A DNA stretch of 64,000 nucleotides from Demequina sediminicola (GCF_000975055.1 NZ_BBRB01000004.1:51793-115792), one strand, 5' to 3'; positions 1 through 9,892 are shown, counted from the first letter of the stretch. Made by a program: numbers and translations. The notes: a model not told the origin generated them from the sequence alone.

Positions 1-2388
1 AGCAGCCACGACGAAAGCGAAGTCCTCCTTCGCCACCACCTGCTGAGACACGGGGACAGCTTCGACGATGGTGCCGTCTCCTGCTGCAATCAGCGGGTCC
101 AACACAATCTCGAATGCCACGGAACGAGCTGGGAGACCGAGCGTCTCGCATACCTTCGGGTGCAGTTCGCCAGCATGAGCCACGAACTCCCCTGACTCCA
201 ACCAGTAGGTTGCGCCACGGCCCGGGTGCCACGGCATGCGCGAACCCTGCGTCACCACGAGTTCAATACCGGCGGCAGCGGCCACGCGCTCCACAGCCGC
301 AAGGGAGTCGTCCCACGACCATACGGTGGCATGTCCGTTCCAGCCAGCACGGACCCGGTTGCCCGCCATGATGCCGGCAACGCGACGTTCCTGACCGGGC
401 AACACTGCGTTCAGCGCAGCAATCTCATCGGGAGTGATGCGGCCGTCCGTGAGGTCTGCCACGTGCACATCGCCGATGTTCTTGCCCTGATAGGCGCGTC
501 CCAGTTCATAAACCGCGATGTCCTGCTCGCCGCGGCCCAGGTTCACCTTCACCGCATCGACGAGCGACGCGAGCATGGTGGTGCGCATGATCGGCAGTTC
601 CGCGGACAGCGGGTTCGCGAGGCGGACGATGTCGCGGCGCGGGTCAACGTCGGGAATCCCGAGCTCGTCGAGACGGGACTCCGCAATGAACGGATACGTC
701 AGGACCTCAGTCAGTCCGGACTCGGCTAGCGTACGAGCCACCGAGCGGCGCACGCGCTGGCCGTGAGTGAGACCACGTCCAGGGGGCGCAACCGGTAGTA
801 CGGATGGCAGGTTTTCGTAGCCGTACAGTCGTGCGACCTCTTCAACCAAGTTGACTGACTCAGTAAGGTCGGGGCGCCAGGTGGGCGGGGTCACGAGAAG
901 CGACTCGTAGTCTCGGTCAACATCGCAGCCCACCTGTTCAAGGGCGGACACCACCTGGTCAGGCGTGTATTCGACACCCACGAGGTTGGACGGGAAGGCG
1001 ATATCCATCGCGATCTGACGCGGTGCCTCGACAGAGTTCAGATCCGTGTAGACATCCTCGATCTCACCGCCACCGAACTCCTGCATCAGCGACAGCGCGC
1101 GCTCCACGGCAACGACCTGCAACTGGGTGTCGACACCGCGCTCGAAGCGACGGGAGGCCTCAGAACCGAGCTTGTGACGGCGAGCAGTCCGAGCAATGGT
1201 GATCGGGTCAAAGTGAGCGGCCTCAAGAAGAATGTCCGTGGTCGCGTCCGAGACCTCGGTCTCCGCGCCACCCATGACGCCTGCCATGCCAACCGCACGC
1301 GCACCGTGACCACCCTGCGAATCAGTGATCAGCAGGTCCTCGGGCGAAAGCGCGCGCTCAGCATCGTCAAGCGTCGTCAGCTTCTCGCCAGCGTTGGCGC
1401 GGCGCACCACGATGGGCTCGGTCAGCGTGCCCAGGTCATAGGCGTGCAGGGGCTGCCCCAACTCGAGCATCACGTAGTTGGTGACGTCCACTGCCAACGA
1501 GATGGGTCGCATGCCAGCCTGGTCAAGACGGCGCTTCATCCATGCCGGCGATGCCGCTGTCGGGTCAAACCCACGTAGGCGGCGCGCGACGAACCGATCG
1601 CAACCGACAGTCCCCCGCACCGGCGCCTGGTCCTCGACAGCAACAGCGAAACCCTCACCTGCAGAGCCGGTGACAGCAACATCGGCCGGGTCCCGGAAAA
1701 CCTGACCGGTGGCGTGGCTGTACTCACGTGCAACACCACGAACAGAGAAGCTGTAGCCGCGGTCTGGGGTGACGTTGATCTCCAGGGTGGCCTCATCCAG
1801 TCCCAGGAGGGAGATGGCCGATGCGCCGGGCACCAAGTCGCCTTCGCTCACCAGACCTGGGAAGGTCACGTCTGACTCACCGGATGGAGACGCGAGCACG
1901 ATGATGCCGTCGTGGTCCTCGCCGAGACCCAGTTCCTTGGACGAGCAGATCATGCCGTCGGACCAGTGACCGTAGGTCTTGCGGCCACCGATCTGGAAGT
2001 TTCCGGGCAGCACGCCGCCGGGCAGAATGCACACCACGAAGTCGCCCTCGTGGAAGTTGTGCGCGCCACAGACGATGCCCTTGGAGGCGGGGAACATCTC
2101 TTTGTGGTCGGGCTTGTGTCCCGGGACTAGGCCAGCGGGGTCCTCGTCTGAAATGTCGTTGTGCTCCCCCACGTCAACACGGCAGTAGTTCACCGTCTTA
2201 CCGTTGGAGGCAACCTCCTTGGTGAGGGTCATCACCCGGCCAATGACGAGCGGGCCAGTCACGCCGCCGCCTTCGATGCCTTCTTCTTCAAGACCCACCG
2301 AGGACAGAGCCGCGGCAACATCCTCAGCACTGTGCCCGTCAACGAGGTCAACGGACTCTTCGAGCCACTTAAGCGGAATCTTGGGCAC
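1..2388 (-). CDS. pheT: Phenylalanyl-tRNA synthetase beta subunit, C-terminus missing
   Basis: Beta chain of the alpha2-beta2 enzyme that charges tRNA-Phe. The frame starts with GTG directly after the pheS stop codon (no gap), reads MPKIPLKWLEESVDLV and stays open to base 1, giving 796 residues. An N-terminal EMAP-II-like tRNA-binding region (HNFHEGDFVVCILPGG) is followed by B3/B4 editing, B5 and core regions. The last visible residues (VVAKEDFAFVV) match the beginning of the FDX-ACB anticodon-binding domain, so roughly the final 75-90 residues lie outside the window. It is translationally coupled to pheS. The family is certain; only the end is missing. Confidence 0.96.
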   Translation of the reverse strand, partial: MPKIPLKWLEESVDLVDGHSAEDVAAALSSVGLEEEGIEGGGVTGPLVIGRVMTLTKEVASNGKTVNYCRVDVGEHNDISDEDPAGLVPGHKPDHKEMFPASKGIVCGAHNFHEGDFVVCILPGGVLPGNFQIGGRKTYGHWSDGMICSSKELGLGEDHDGIIVLASPSGESDVTFPGLVSEGDLVPGASAISLLGLDEATLEINVTPDRGYSFSVRGVAREYSHATGQVFRDPADVAVTGSAGEGFAVAVEDQAPVRGTVGCDRFVARRLRGFDPTAASPAWMKRRLDQAGMRPISLAVDVTNYVMLELGQPLHAYDLGTLTEPIVVRRANAGEKLTTLDDAERALSPEDLLITDSQGGHGARAVGMAGVMGGAETEVSDATTDILLEAAHFDPITIARTARRHKLGSEASRRFERGVDTQLQVVAVERALSLMQEFGGGEIEDVYTDLNSVEAPRQIAMDIAFPSNLVGVEYTPDQVVSALEQVGCDVDRDYESLLVTPPTWRPDLTESVNLVEEVARLYGYENLPSVLPVAPPGRGLTHGQRVRRSVARTLAESGLTEVLTYPFIAESRLDELGIPDVDPRRDIVRLANPLSAELPIMRTTMLASLVDAVKVNLGRGEQDIAVYELGRAYQGKNIGDVHVADLTDGRITPDEIAALNAVLPGQERRVAGIMAGNRVRAGWNGHATVWSWDDSLAAVERVAAAAGIELVVTQGSRMPWHPGRGATYWLESGEFVAHAGELHPKVCETLGLPARSVAFEIVLDPLIAAGDGTIVEAVPVSQQVVAKEDFAFVVAA

Positions 2389-3519
<1,131 letters not shown>

Positions 3520-3584
3520 CCGGCGGCTGATGCTCTCGCGTCCGCGCTGGCGGGTACTGGTGTCCCCAGCGGATTTGCTGCGCG

Positions 3585-4040
3585 TTAGGAGACGGCGAGC
3601 GTCAGCACCGAGATGATCACTGCACCCGCAACCGTGTTCACAAGGGGCAAAGCAATGCGAAGAGCGCGCGGTATCGCCTCGTTCTTCACCACGAGCACGG
3701 AGACAAAGAACAGCACTAGGCCCAGCACTAGGCCAATGAGAGACAGTGAGAACACCAGCAACAGCGGCGCGAACATCACGATGCGCTCGGTCAACGATGC
3801 GTGCGCTCCGAACTGGAACACTTCTTCGCCTTGCCAGCCAAGCTTCTGGAAACCGGGAATCATGCCCGTTGACCGCAACTCCCCTGTGCTTCCATCCTTC
3901 ATCGGGATGCGCCAGGCGCCCTTCTTTCGGGTGATGACCTCGTCGTCCACGAGGATCGTGTAGAACACCCCTCGGGCACCCTTCACTTGCACACGCCCAC
4001 GCGCGCCGGGAAGGTTCAAGTCAGTGATGTCGTCAGTCAT
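3585..4040 (-). CDS. Small membrane protein of unknown function
   Basis: I do not recognise this 151-residue protein. Roughly the first 85 residues are soluble and beta-rich (PGARGRVQVKGARGVFYTIL). Two strongly hydrophobic segments follow near residues 87-115 and 122-150, so the N-terminal domain probably sits on one face of the membrane. The ATG at 4040 is preferred over a GTG 6 nt upstream because GAGG lies 5 nt before the ATG. It lies between pheS and the rRNA methyltransferase on the same strand, 107 bp from pheS and 97 bp from the methyltransferase, and a TATTCT box at 4062-4067 may drive it separately. Confidence 0.75.
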   Translation of the reverse strand: MTDDITDLNLPGARGRVQVKGARGVFYTILVDDEVITRKKGAWRIPMKDGSTGELRSTGMIPGFQKLGWQGEEVFQFGAHASLTERIVMFAPLLLVFSLSLIGLVLGLVLFFVSVLVVKNEAIPRALRIALPLVNTVAGAVIISVLTLAVS

Positions 4041-4061
4041 GGCCACCTCGTTTCGATCACG

Positions 4062-4067
4062 AGAATA
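4062..4067 (-). promoter_or_regulatory. Candidate -10 box of the small membrane protein gene
   Basis: TATTCT on the minus strand 22 nt before the ATG at 4040 fits TANNNT. No convincing -35 was seen. Confidence 0.35.
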
Positions 4068-4137
4068 AGCCGTGCGTGTTTCCGCAATGTGTCCGGGCCT
4101 CAGCCGTTGACACGTGTCCCGCGACTACTGGGAACTG

Positions 4138-4977
4138 CTAGGACTGCTGTGCCTGTGCCGAGGCGTACAAGCACACGCTGGCGGCCGTCGACAGGTTCAG
4201 GCTTTCAGCACGCCCGTAAATCGGGATGCGCACCACGTCATCGACGAGCGCGAGCTCATCGTCTGAGAAACCCCAGGCCTCGTTGCCAAACACCCAGGCG
4301 GTGGGGACGGAAAGGGCCGATGCGTCGGCGGAGTCGCCGCCCAGCGTTACCTCGCCAGAACCGTCAGCGGCCAACAGTCGCAGCCCGGCGCCGGAGAGCT
4401 CAGCAAGAGCATCTTCAAACGGCAACGAGCGGACGACTGGGAGGTGGAAAATACTTCCGGCCGTGGCACGGATGACCTTGGGGTTGGAGATATCGACGCA
4501 CTCGCCGACGAGGACGATCGCGTCAGCGCCGGCAGCGTCAGCGGCACGGATCACGGTGCCGGCGTTGCCTGGGTCGCGAACATTGCTGAGCACAGCCACC
4601 AGCGTGGGCTTGGCATCGATGACGACGTCAAGCGATGTGCCGGCATCGTCCAGCACCGCGACGACGCCCCGCGCGTCCTTGCTCATTGCGGCCAGGACCT
4701 CGGGTGTGCCGACGTGCACAAACCGTTCCGCCTCGAGGGCACGGTCCGCAATCTCGGGGTAGCGCTCAAGTGCCTGTTCGGTGAGGTACAGGTCACGTAC
4801 GCGCTCAGCGGCGTAGGTGACTGCTTCGCGAACGGCCTGCGGGCCCTCAACGAGGACAGCTCCCGCACGCGAACGCGCAGAACGCCCCGCAAGCGCGGCG
4901 ACCTTCTTGATGCGCTCAGCCTTCACATTAGTGAGGGTGAGAACCAGGTCAGCCCGTGCTGCGGGGCGTTCTGTCAT
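4138..4977 (-). CDS. TrmH/SpoU-family rRNA 2'-O-methyltransferase
   Basis: SPOUT-fold RNA methyltransferase of 279 residues that would transfer a methyl group from SAM to a ribose 2'-OH, most likely in 23S rRNA. All knot motifs are visible: VRDPGNAGTVIRAADAAGA, NPKVIRATAGSIFHLP, WVFGNEAWGF and IPIYGRAESLNLSTAASV, after an N-terminal L30e-like substrate-binding domain. It follows rplT by 16 nt with AAGG about 9 nt before the ATG, so it probably belongs to the infC-rpmI-rplT operon. Actinobacteria such as Mycobacterium tuberculosis keep a tsnR gene at the same place. The exact target nucleotide cannot be read from sequence. Confidence 0.93.
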   Translation of the reverse strand: MTERPAARADLVLTLTNVKAERIKKVAALAGRSARSRAGAVLVEGPQAVREAVTYAAERVRDLYLTEQALERYPEIADRALEAERFVHVGTPEVLAAMSKDARGVVAVLDDAGTSLDVVIDAKPTLVAVLSNVRDPGNAGTVIRAADAAGADAIVLVGECVDISNPKVIRATAGSIFHLPVVRSLPFEDALAELSGAGLRLLAADGSGEVTLGGDSADASALSVPTAWVFGNEAWGFSDDELALVDDVVRIPIYGRAESLNLSTAASVCLYASAQAQQS

Positions 4978-4993
4978 ACGTATCTGCCTTAAC

Positions 4994-5374
4994 TTACGCG
5001 GCGGGGGCGTTCACGTCCGCGGGGAGCGCCTTCTTGGCGGTCTCCACGAGCGTCTTGAACGCAGCCTCGTCGTGAACTGCAATCTCGGCGAGCATACGAC
5101 GGTCAACCTCGATCTCAGCAGCCTTGAGGCCCTGGATGAAGCGGTTGTACGTCATTCCGTTCGCACGGGCTGCAGCGTTGATGCGCTGAATCCACAGCTT
5201 GCGGAATTCGCCCTTACGAGCACGACGGTCGCGGTATGCGTAGACCATCGAGTGGGTGACCTGCTCCTTTGCCTTCCGGTAAAGGCGCGAGCGCTGGCCA
5301 CGGTAGCCTGCGGCCCGCTCGAGGGTACTGCGGCGCTTCTTCTGGGCGTTTACTGCCCGCTTGACGCGTGCCAT
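4994..5374 (-). CDS. rplT: 50S ribosomal protein L20
   Basis: 126-residue L20, an rRNA-binding assembly protein of the large subunit. The N-terminal basic tail ([19 protein letters not shown]) and the core ([34 protein letters not shown]) are canonical. The start is fixed by AAGGAG 6 nt before the ATG. It follows rpmI by 26 nt and precedes the SpoU methyltransferase, in the conserved infC-rpmI-rplT order. Confidence 0.98.
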   Translation of the reverse strand: MARVKRAVNAQKKRRSTLERAAGYRGQRSRLYRKAKEQVTHSMVYAYRDRRARKGEFRKLWIQRINAAARANGMTYNRFIQGLKAAEIEVDRRMLAEIAVHDEAAFKTLVETAKKALPADVNAPAA

Positions 5375-5400
5375 GAGTTACTCCTTGCGTTAAACGGGCG

Positions 5401-5595
5401 TTATTCGCCCAGCAGCTTCTTGATCTTCTTCGAGTCGGCGTCCGAGAGGATCGCCGCACCGGCAACGCGGCGCTTGCGCGAGGAGGTCTTCTCCTCGAAC
5501 TTGTGCACGTTCATGGCGTGAGCGTGCTTCACCTTGCCGGTACCGGTCAGCTTGAAACGCTTCTTGGCACCCGAGTGGGTCTTGTTCTTCGGCAT
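5401..5595 (-). CDS. rpmI: 50S ribosomal protein L35
   Basis: 64-residue L35 (MPKNKTHSGAKKRFKLTGTG start, HEF/KR-rich end), the normal size. AAAGG lies about 6 nt upstream of the ATG. It is the middle gene of infC-rpmI-rplT. Confidence 0.98.
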   Translation of the reverse strand: MPKNKTHSGAKKRFKLTGTGKVKHAHAMNVHKFEEKTSSRKRRVAGAAILSDADSKKIKKLLGE

Positions 5596-5658
5596 GACTG
5601 CCCTTTCTTGACATCAGGCCCGGAACCCGGCGTGGATTCCAGACTCGTCTTTTACCGA

Positions 5659-6282
5659 CTAGTCGTCGGACGACTTCTTTGCGGCCTTGGCTGCGGCACG
5701 CTGATCGCGTTCCGCCACGGCTGCCGCCTTGGCTTCCTCACGAGCCTGACGCTGCTCTTCCTTAGCTTCCGCCTTCTTCTTCAGCGGGCCCAGGACGAGC
5801 GACATGTTGCGGCCTTCTTGCGAGGGGTGGTTCTCGACGACTCCATATTCCTGAAGTTCATCGGCCAGCTTCATCAGCAGGCGACGGCCCATCTCCGGAC
5901 GTGACTGCTCACGACCACGGAACATGATGGTGACCTTGACCTTGTCGCCGCCCTTAAGGAAGCGGATGACGTGGCCCTTCTTGGTCTCGTAGTCATGCTC
6001 GTCGATCTTGAGACGGAAACGCATCTCCTTGATCTCGGTGTTGGCCTGGTTGCGCCGGGCCTCACGTGCCTTCACGGCCGCCTCGTACTTGAACTTGCCG
6101 TAGTCCATGAGCTTGACGACTGGAGGGCGCGAGTTCGGAGCGACCTCGACCAGGTCGAGTTCGGCTTCCTGCGCCAGACGTAGCGCATCCTCGATACGGA
6201 CAATGCCGACCTGTTCGCCCTGTGGTCCGACCAGGCGGACCTCAGGAACGCGGATGCGATCGTTGATGCGGGGCTCGTTGAT
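5659..6282 (-). CDS. infC: Translation initiation factor IF-3 with an AUC start codon
   Basis: IF-3 keeps ribosomal subunits apart and proofreads the start codon. The frame is homologous well upstream of its first ATG (6108): the N-terminal domain reads [16 protein letters not shown], then [17 protein letters not shown] and [13 protein letters not shown]. The only start that gives a complete protein (207 residues) is ATC at 6280-6282, placed 5 nt after a perfect AAGGAG (6288-6293). Unusual AUU/AUC/AUA starts are a known trait of infC and allow IF-3 to repress its own synthesis. The C-terminus is a Lys/Ala-rich charged tail after about residue 170. An automatic call from the ATG at 6108 would lose the N-terminal domain. 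Confidence 0.95.
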   Translation of the reverse strand: MNEPRINDRIRVPEVRLVGPQGEQVGIVRIEDALRLAQEAELDLVEVAPNSRPPVVKLMDYGKFKYEAAVKAREARRNQANTEIKEMRFRLKIDEHDYETKKGHVIRFLKGGDKVKVTIMFRGREQSRPEMGRRLLMKLADELQEYGVVENHPSQEGRNMSLVLGPLKKKAEAKEEQRQAREEAKAAAVAERDQRAAAKAAKKSSDD

Positions 6283-6287
6283 GGTGG

Positions 6288-6293
6288 CTCCTT
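6288..6293 (-). promoter_or_regulatory. Ribosome binding site that fixes the AUC start of infC
   Basis: AAGGAG on the minus strand, 5 nt before the ATC at 6282. The next candidate start, ATG 6108, would leave out the conserved IF-3 N-terminal domain. Confidence 0.85.
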
Positions 6294-6328
6294 ATACGTG
6301 GACGGTGCGGATAACCCATCGGACAAAG

Positions 6329-6362
6329 AAAAAAGGCCCTTGCCCGATCACGAGCAAAGGCC
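6329..6362 (-). terminator. Intrinsic-terminator-like hairpin in the infC leader (candidate attenuator)
   Basis: On the minus strand a 12-bp stem (outer arms GGCCTTTGC and GCAAGGGCC with one G-U pair, extended by three more pairs) closes a TGAT loop and is followed directly by six T. It ends 46 nt upstream of the infC AUC, so it lies inside the leader, not after a gene. The plus strand has no T run after the stem. The arrangement suggests premature termination control of infC-rpmI-rplT. Confidence 0.75.
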
Positions 6363-6374
6363 ACCATCTCAACA

Positions 6375-6442
6375 CCCACCATGTTCTGCGCGGTGAGCGC
6401 CTCGACTTGGAACCCTGGCCCATCTGCTGGCCCTAGGGTGGG
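6375..6442 (-). promoter_or_regulatory. Further leader RNA structure upstream of infC
   Basis: Upstream of the terminator hairpin a second hairpin can form at 6413-6438 (paired CCCT/AGGG and GGCC/GGCC on the plus-strand reading). GGTGGG at 6437-6442 can instead pair with CCCACC at 6375-6380. The two pairings share bases, so they exclude each other, as in switching leaders. This is paper folding only; no ligand or protein is implied by the sequence. Confidence 0.4.
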
Positions 6443-6506
6443 AGGTGGACTCCACTTGCGTGCCGAAAGAACTTCCTTCCGGCCGGTCGACTTACAAGGA
6501 TACACG

Positions 6507-6872
6507 ATGACGGAACACTCCCCCACCAACGACTCGATCAACGCCACAGCAGCCAACGCTGCCCGCGACATTTCGGAAGTCAATGCTGTGGAACTTATCA
6601 CCACCGCAAGCGTTCACATGTTGAGCGCAGCTGCGCTCCGATGCGGATTGGCTGAAGAGGGCGAGGAATACCAGGATCTTGACGAGGCACGCACCCTCAT
6701 CAACGCTCTAGCAGGGCTGGTGACTGCAGCGTCGCCTGACCTGGGCGACACGCACGCACGAGCGCTACGTGACGGCTTGAGGAGCGTACAGTTGGCCTTC
6801 CGCGAAGCATCAACAATTCCGGACGCACCGGGCGAAGGCCCGGGCGAGAAGTACACGGGGGCAGTGAGTTAG
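6507..6872 (+). CDS. DUF1844 domain protein
   Basis: 121-residue small, acidic, helical protein of the DUF1844 family. The typical core is ELITTASVHMLSAAALRCG followed by DLDEARTLINALAGLV. The ATG at 6507 has AAGGA 6 nt upstream; the frame is open further upstream but without a ribosome site. Actinobacteria usually carry this gene next to infC, divergently oriented as here. Function unknown. The next gene begins at the base after its stop codon, so translation is probably coupled. Confidence 0.88.
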   Translation: MTEHSPTNDSINATAANAARDISEVNAVELITTASVHMLSAAALRCGLAEEGEEYQDLDEARTLINALAGLVTAASPDLGDTHARALRDGLRSVQLAFREASTIPDAPGEGPGEKYTGAVS

Positions 6873-7670
6873 GTGAATTTGACTCCTCAGCACGGCAACG
6901 CCGATGACGACGTGCGCGCAAAAGACGCCCACGTCTCCGACACCACCGACGAATTGGAAACAACCGTCGATGTAGCCGACCCCGCTGAGGATGTCACGAC
7001 GACTGAAGACGCCACCACGCCCACCGACGCATCGGCCGGGGACCGCACGCGCCTACCCATTGCGAGCATCGTCCCTCCAGGGCCGATCCCCGTCACGGGC
7101 GACGTGGAACCACTCACCGGCTCCATGCCAGTCATCAAGCCCATCTACCCACCCAAGAGCCGCAAACCCTGGGTCATTGCCACAACGGCGCTGACGCTAC
7201 TGCTATTGGGCGCGGCGTACATGGGATGGCGGATGTACGAGGTCAACACCGAGTGGCAGGACTACGCGAACCAACTCACCCAAGCAAACTATGACCTGGG
7301 TGAACAAATCGCCGAGGAACAGGCGACGGTGATGGAGAAGCAATCGGAGATCGACCTGCTCTCCGAACAGCTCTCCGCGTCCAACAGTCGAGTCCTTGAC
7401 CTCTCCGCAGAGAAGGCCTCTGCGATTGATGGCCAAGAGAGTGCGTCGCAAGCGATCACCACCCTTGAAGAAGCACTGAGTTTTGGCCAGGCCGCGACGG
7501 CATCGTTGAACAGTTGCATCGATGGTCTGGAACAGCTCGGGGTATACCGCAGCGCGCCCGAGGGCGAGTATGAGCCGGCTGAGATCAATGACTACGAAGA
7601 CAGCGTTGAGCAGCTGTGCACCTCCGCTGACTCCGCTACAGCACGCTTCCAGGGAGCGTTGGCAGAGTGA
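6873..7670 (+). CDS. Single-pass membrane protein with coiled-coil exterior
   Basis: I cannot assign a family to this 265-residue protein. Residues 1-99 are acidic, Thr/Asp/Pro-rich and probably disordered in the cytoplasm. One transmembrane helix follows (about 100-119, WVIATTALTLLLLGAAYMGW), then a Gln/Glu/Ser-rich coiled coil (about 125-210) and a short C-terminal part with two Cys that could pair outside the cell. The GTG start directly follows the TAG of the DUF1844 gene. Its stop overlaps the start of the protease gene (GTGA), so the three genes form one operon. Confidence 0.75.
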   Translation: MNLTPQHGNADDDVRAKDAHVSDTTDELETTVDVADPAEDVTTTEDATTPTDASAGDRTRLPIASIVPPGPIPVTGDVEPLTGSMPVIKPIYPPKSRKPWVIATTALTLLLLGAAYMGWRMYEVNTEWQDYANQLTQANYDLGEQIAEEQATVMEKQSEIDLLSEQLSASNSRVLDLSAEKASAIDGQESASQAITTLEEALSFGQAATASLNSCIDGLEQLGVYRSAPEGEYEPAEINDYEDSVEQLCTSADSATARFQGALAE

Positions 7671-8395
7671 AGCGAGCAGTCGCCGCTATCGCAGGGACGA
7701 TGCTGGCGTTGAGTGGGTGCGCAGTACTACCGGACTCTCCGGAGGCGATGCCGACGAACTGGGTTCCCGTGTCAACGCTAGAGCCGGAACAAAACAACGT
7801 GGCCCTCTCCCCTGACGGCTTCAGTGCTGCTCAGCGGATGACGGTGCGCGTGCGCAACATCGGCTGTGGGTTTATCTCCACTGGTACCGGGTTCGCTCTG
7901 GACGCCTTCACCTTGGTGACGAATCGTCACGTCATCGATAACGCCAACAGCGTCGAAGTTTCCACGCACGACGGCCGAATCATCGAGGTTTCAGCCGCGT
8001 CCGTGACGACCGTCGCCGACATCGCCATCGTGACGACCGACACATCACTTGGTGGCGCATTTGCTGCACGTGCCGAGCAGGACCCTGAAGAGGGCGATGC
8101 GATCACTGTGGTGGGATACCCCAATGGCGGACGGCTGACGACCACGACCGGAGTGGTGCTCGGTGGAGCCAAAGACCCCATCGGCGGCGCCGTGGGAACA
8201 GTGCTCGCAACCTCAGCGGTGGTCGAACCAGGATCTAGCGGATCGCCCGTACTGAACGAGTCCGGTCAGGTTGTGGGTGTGGTCTACGCCAAGAACGATG
8301 CCAACCAGAGCTTCATTGTGCCCGTGTCAACACTCAACAGTTTGCTCGCTCAACCCAGCTTGTTGGTGCCTGAACCCACCGAATGCGATGCGTAG
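7667..8395 (+). CDS. Lipoprotein trypsin-like serine protease
   Basis: 242 residues. A signal peptide ends in a lipobox (ALSGC, Cys18), so the mature protein should be lipid-anchored outside the membrane. The chymotrypsin-fold triad is visible: His88 in TNRHVID, Asp118 in ADIAIV and Ser191 in GSSGSP, the pattern of bacterial S1/Trypsin_2 proteases. No PDZ domain follows, unlike HtrA. The GTG start overlaps the stop of the coiled-coil membrane protein, so the two may act together at the cell surface. Substrate unknown. It is convergent with sseB, with only 3 bp between the stop codons. Confidence 0.85.
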   Translation: MKRAVAAIAGTMLALSGCAVLPDSPEAMPTNWVPVSTLEPEQNNVALSPDGFSAAQRMTVRVRNIGCGFISTGTGFALDAFTLVTNRHVIDNANSVEVSTHDGRIIEVSAASVTTVADIAIVTTDTSLGGAFAARAEQDPEEGDAITVVGYPNGGRLTTTTGVVLGGAKDPIGGAVGTVLATSAVVEPGSSGSPVLNESGQVVGVVYAKNDANQSFIVPVSTLNSLLAQPSLLVPEPTECDA

Positions 8396-8398
8396 CCG

Positions 8399-9121
8399 CT
8401 ACGCCTGAGTGAGTTTGACCTCGAGGCTGTCCACGCTTTGGGCAATCACGTCAGACTGGGCAAGTTCGCTCTGAACGCGGGCCACGAGAACATCCAGTTC
8501 AGGACGCGATAGTCCCTCGACCAGCGCCAGCACCACCGCAATCTCCGCGCCCTGTCCAGGCCTGACAGAGACACGCAGGAGCGAATCATCGGTGGTCACG
8601 GCGTCTGCCACCGCATCTGCGATGTCCGCTCGCACCTCGCCCTCCTCGATAGCTGGGCGCCACGGAAGCCCTTGCCCGAGCGCCCACACCGCGGGCCGAG
8701 GGACCACGACGGTCTCCATCCCCGGGTTGATGACCAAGGACGACCACTCCTCGGCAATCGCAGCAAGAGCCGCACGGGGACCTTCCGCCGGAATGGGGCG
8801 GGCTTTGTCGTTCCACGCCATCACCGCGTCGGTGTCCGTGAAGACCGGCAACGCCGCACGCCCATCGGGCATCTGGACGGCCACGACACCCGTGGAGGCA
8901 ACCGCATCTTGTTCGAGTCCATGAGCACCGACAAATCGCTGCTCTCCGGAAGCGAGAACGGGAATCAACACGCGCGCATACGCCAGCGCATCCACGACCT
9001 CGGAAAGCGGCGCATGTCCATGCGAGTGACGGATCAGCGCCTGGGCCAACACGGCATCGGCGCTGCCATCATCGTCGGAGAAGACCGACTCTGGGATCTC
9101 TTTCATGGGCTCGTCACTCAT
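8399..9121 (-). CDS. SseB family protein
   Basis: 240 residues related to the SseB N-terminal domain (PF07179 type): repeated beta-rich segments with GRAALPVFTDTDAVMAW and a central MPDGRAALP. It follows priA (33 bp gap), as in many actinobacterial his clusters. The role in histidine metabolism, if any, is unknown. The ATG at 9121 sits 7 nt after TAGCAT, which suggests a leaderless transcript. The GAGGG between them is too close to act as a good ribosome site. Confidence 0.8.
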   Translation of the reverse strand: MSDEPMKEIPESVFSDDDGSADAVLAQALIRHSHGHAPLSEVVDALAYARVLIPVLASGEQRFVGAHGLEQDAVASTGVVAVQMPDGRAALPVFTDTDAVMAWNDKARPIPAEGPRAALAAIAEEWSSLVINPGMETVVVPRPAVWALGQGLPWRPAIEEGEVRADIADAVADAVTTDDSLLRVSVRPGQGAEIAVVLALVEGLSRPELDVLVARVQSELAQSDVIAQSVDSLEVKLTQA

Positions 9122-9128
9122 ACCCTCG

Positions 9129-9134
9129 ATGCTA
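9129..9134 (-). promoter_or_regulatory. Candidate leaderless -10 box of sseB
   Basis: TAGCAT on the minus strand exactly 7 nt before the ATG at 9121, the spacing expected when transcription starts at the start codon. No clear -35. Confidence 0.5.
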
Positions 9135-9154
9135 CGCGCCGGCTGTGACGTCGA

Positions 9155-9892
9155 CTACGGGCGACCCGCCACATCGAGCGCCTGAGGAAGCGTGAAGTTG
9201 CCGTTGTAGAGCGCCTTGCCCACAATCGCACCCTCGACGCCTTCGCTGGTGAGTGCCCGTAGCACGGCGAAGTCATCAAGGCTTGAGATTCCGCCGGAGG
9301 CCACGACAGGACGGTCGGTAGCCTCGCACACCTGGCGCAAGAGTTCGACGTTGGGCCCGGAGAGCATGCCGTCCTTCTTGACGTCAGTGACGACGTACCG
9401 TGCACAGCCCTCAGAGTCGAGGCGCGCCAACACGTCCCACAAGTCGCCGCCGTCGCGAGTCCATCCGCGGCCCGACAGGGTGGTTCCACGCACGTCAAGA
9501 CCCACTGCGACACGGTCGCCGTGCTTAGCAATGGCAGCGGCCGTCCACTCAGGGTTTTCCAGGGCGGCTGTGCCGATGTTGACGCGGGCACATCCTGTCG
9601 CGAGGGCACGCTCCAGGGACTCGTCGTCCCGAATGCCGCCGCTCATCTCCACCTTGATGTCGACGCTCTTGACGACGCTCTCGAGCAGCGCAGCGTTCTC
9701 ACCGCGTCCAAAAGCAGCATCGAGATCGACGAGGTGAATCCACTCCGCGCCACCGTCAACCCAATCCTGTGCAGCTGAGAGCGGGTCTCCGTAGCTGGTT
9801 TCCGAACCGGCCTCGCCCTGGGTGAGGCGGACGGCCTGTCCGTCAGCAACGTCAACGGCGGGAAGCAGTTCAAGGCGGGGCGTCTCGGTCAT
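9155..9892 (-). CDS. priA: Phosphoribosyl isomerase A (HisA/PriA)
   Basis: TIM-barrel isomerase converting ProFAR to PRFAR in histidine synthesis. Actinobacterial PriA also does the TrpF step of tryptophan synthesis. Visible signatures are [19 protein letters not shown] with catalytic Asp, the [11 protein letters not shown] segment typical of Pri[13 protein letters not shown], a second catalytic Asp in [15 protein letters not shown] and [12 protein letters not shown]. 245 residues from the ATG at 9892; the frame continues 90 nt upstream but that part does not look like the family. Bifunctionality is inferred from family knowledge. Confidence 0.94.
   Translation of the reverse strand: MTETPRLELLPAVDVADGQAVRLTQGEAGSETSYGDPLSAAQDWVDGGAEWIHLVDLDAAFGRGENAALLESVVKSVDIKVEMSGGIRDDESLERALATGCARVNIGTAALENPEWTAAAIAKHGDRVAVGLDVRGTTLSGRGWTRDGGDLWDVLARLDSEGCARYVVTDVKKDGMLSGPNVELLRQVCEATDRPVVASGGISSLDDFAVLRALTSEGVEGAIVGKALYNGNFTLPQALDVAGRP

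Noticed and set aside
6242..6385. Possible leader peptide in the infC leader beginning MVGVEM
   Set aside because: The frame runs through the terminator hairpin and into infC, has no ribosome site and no run of a regulatory amino acid.
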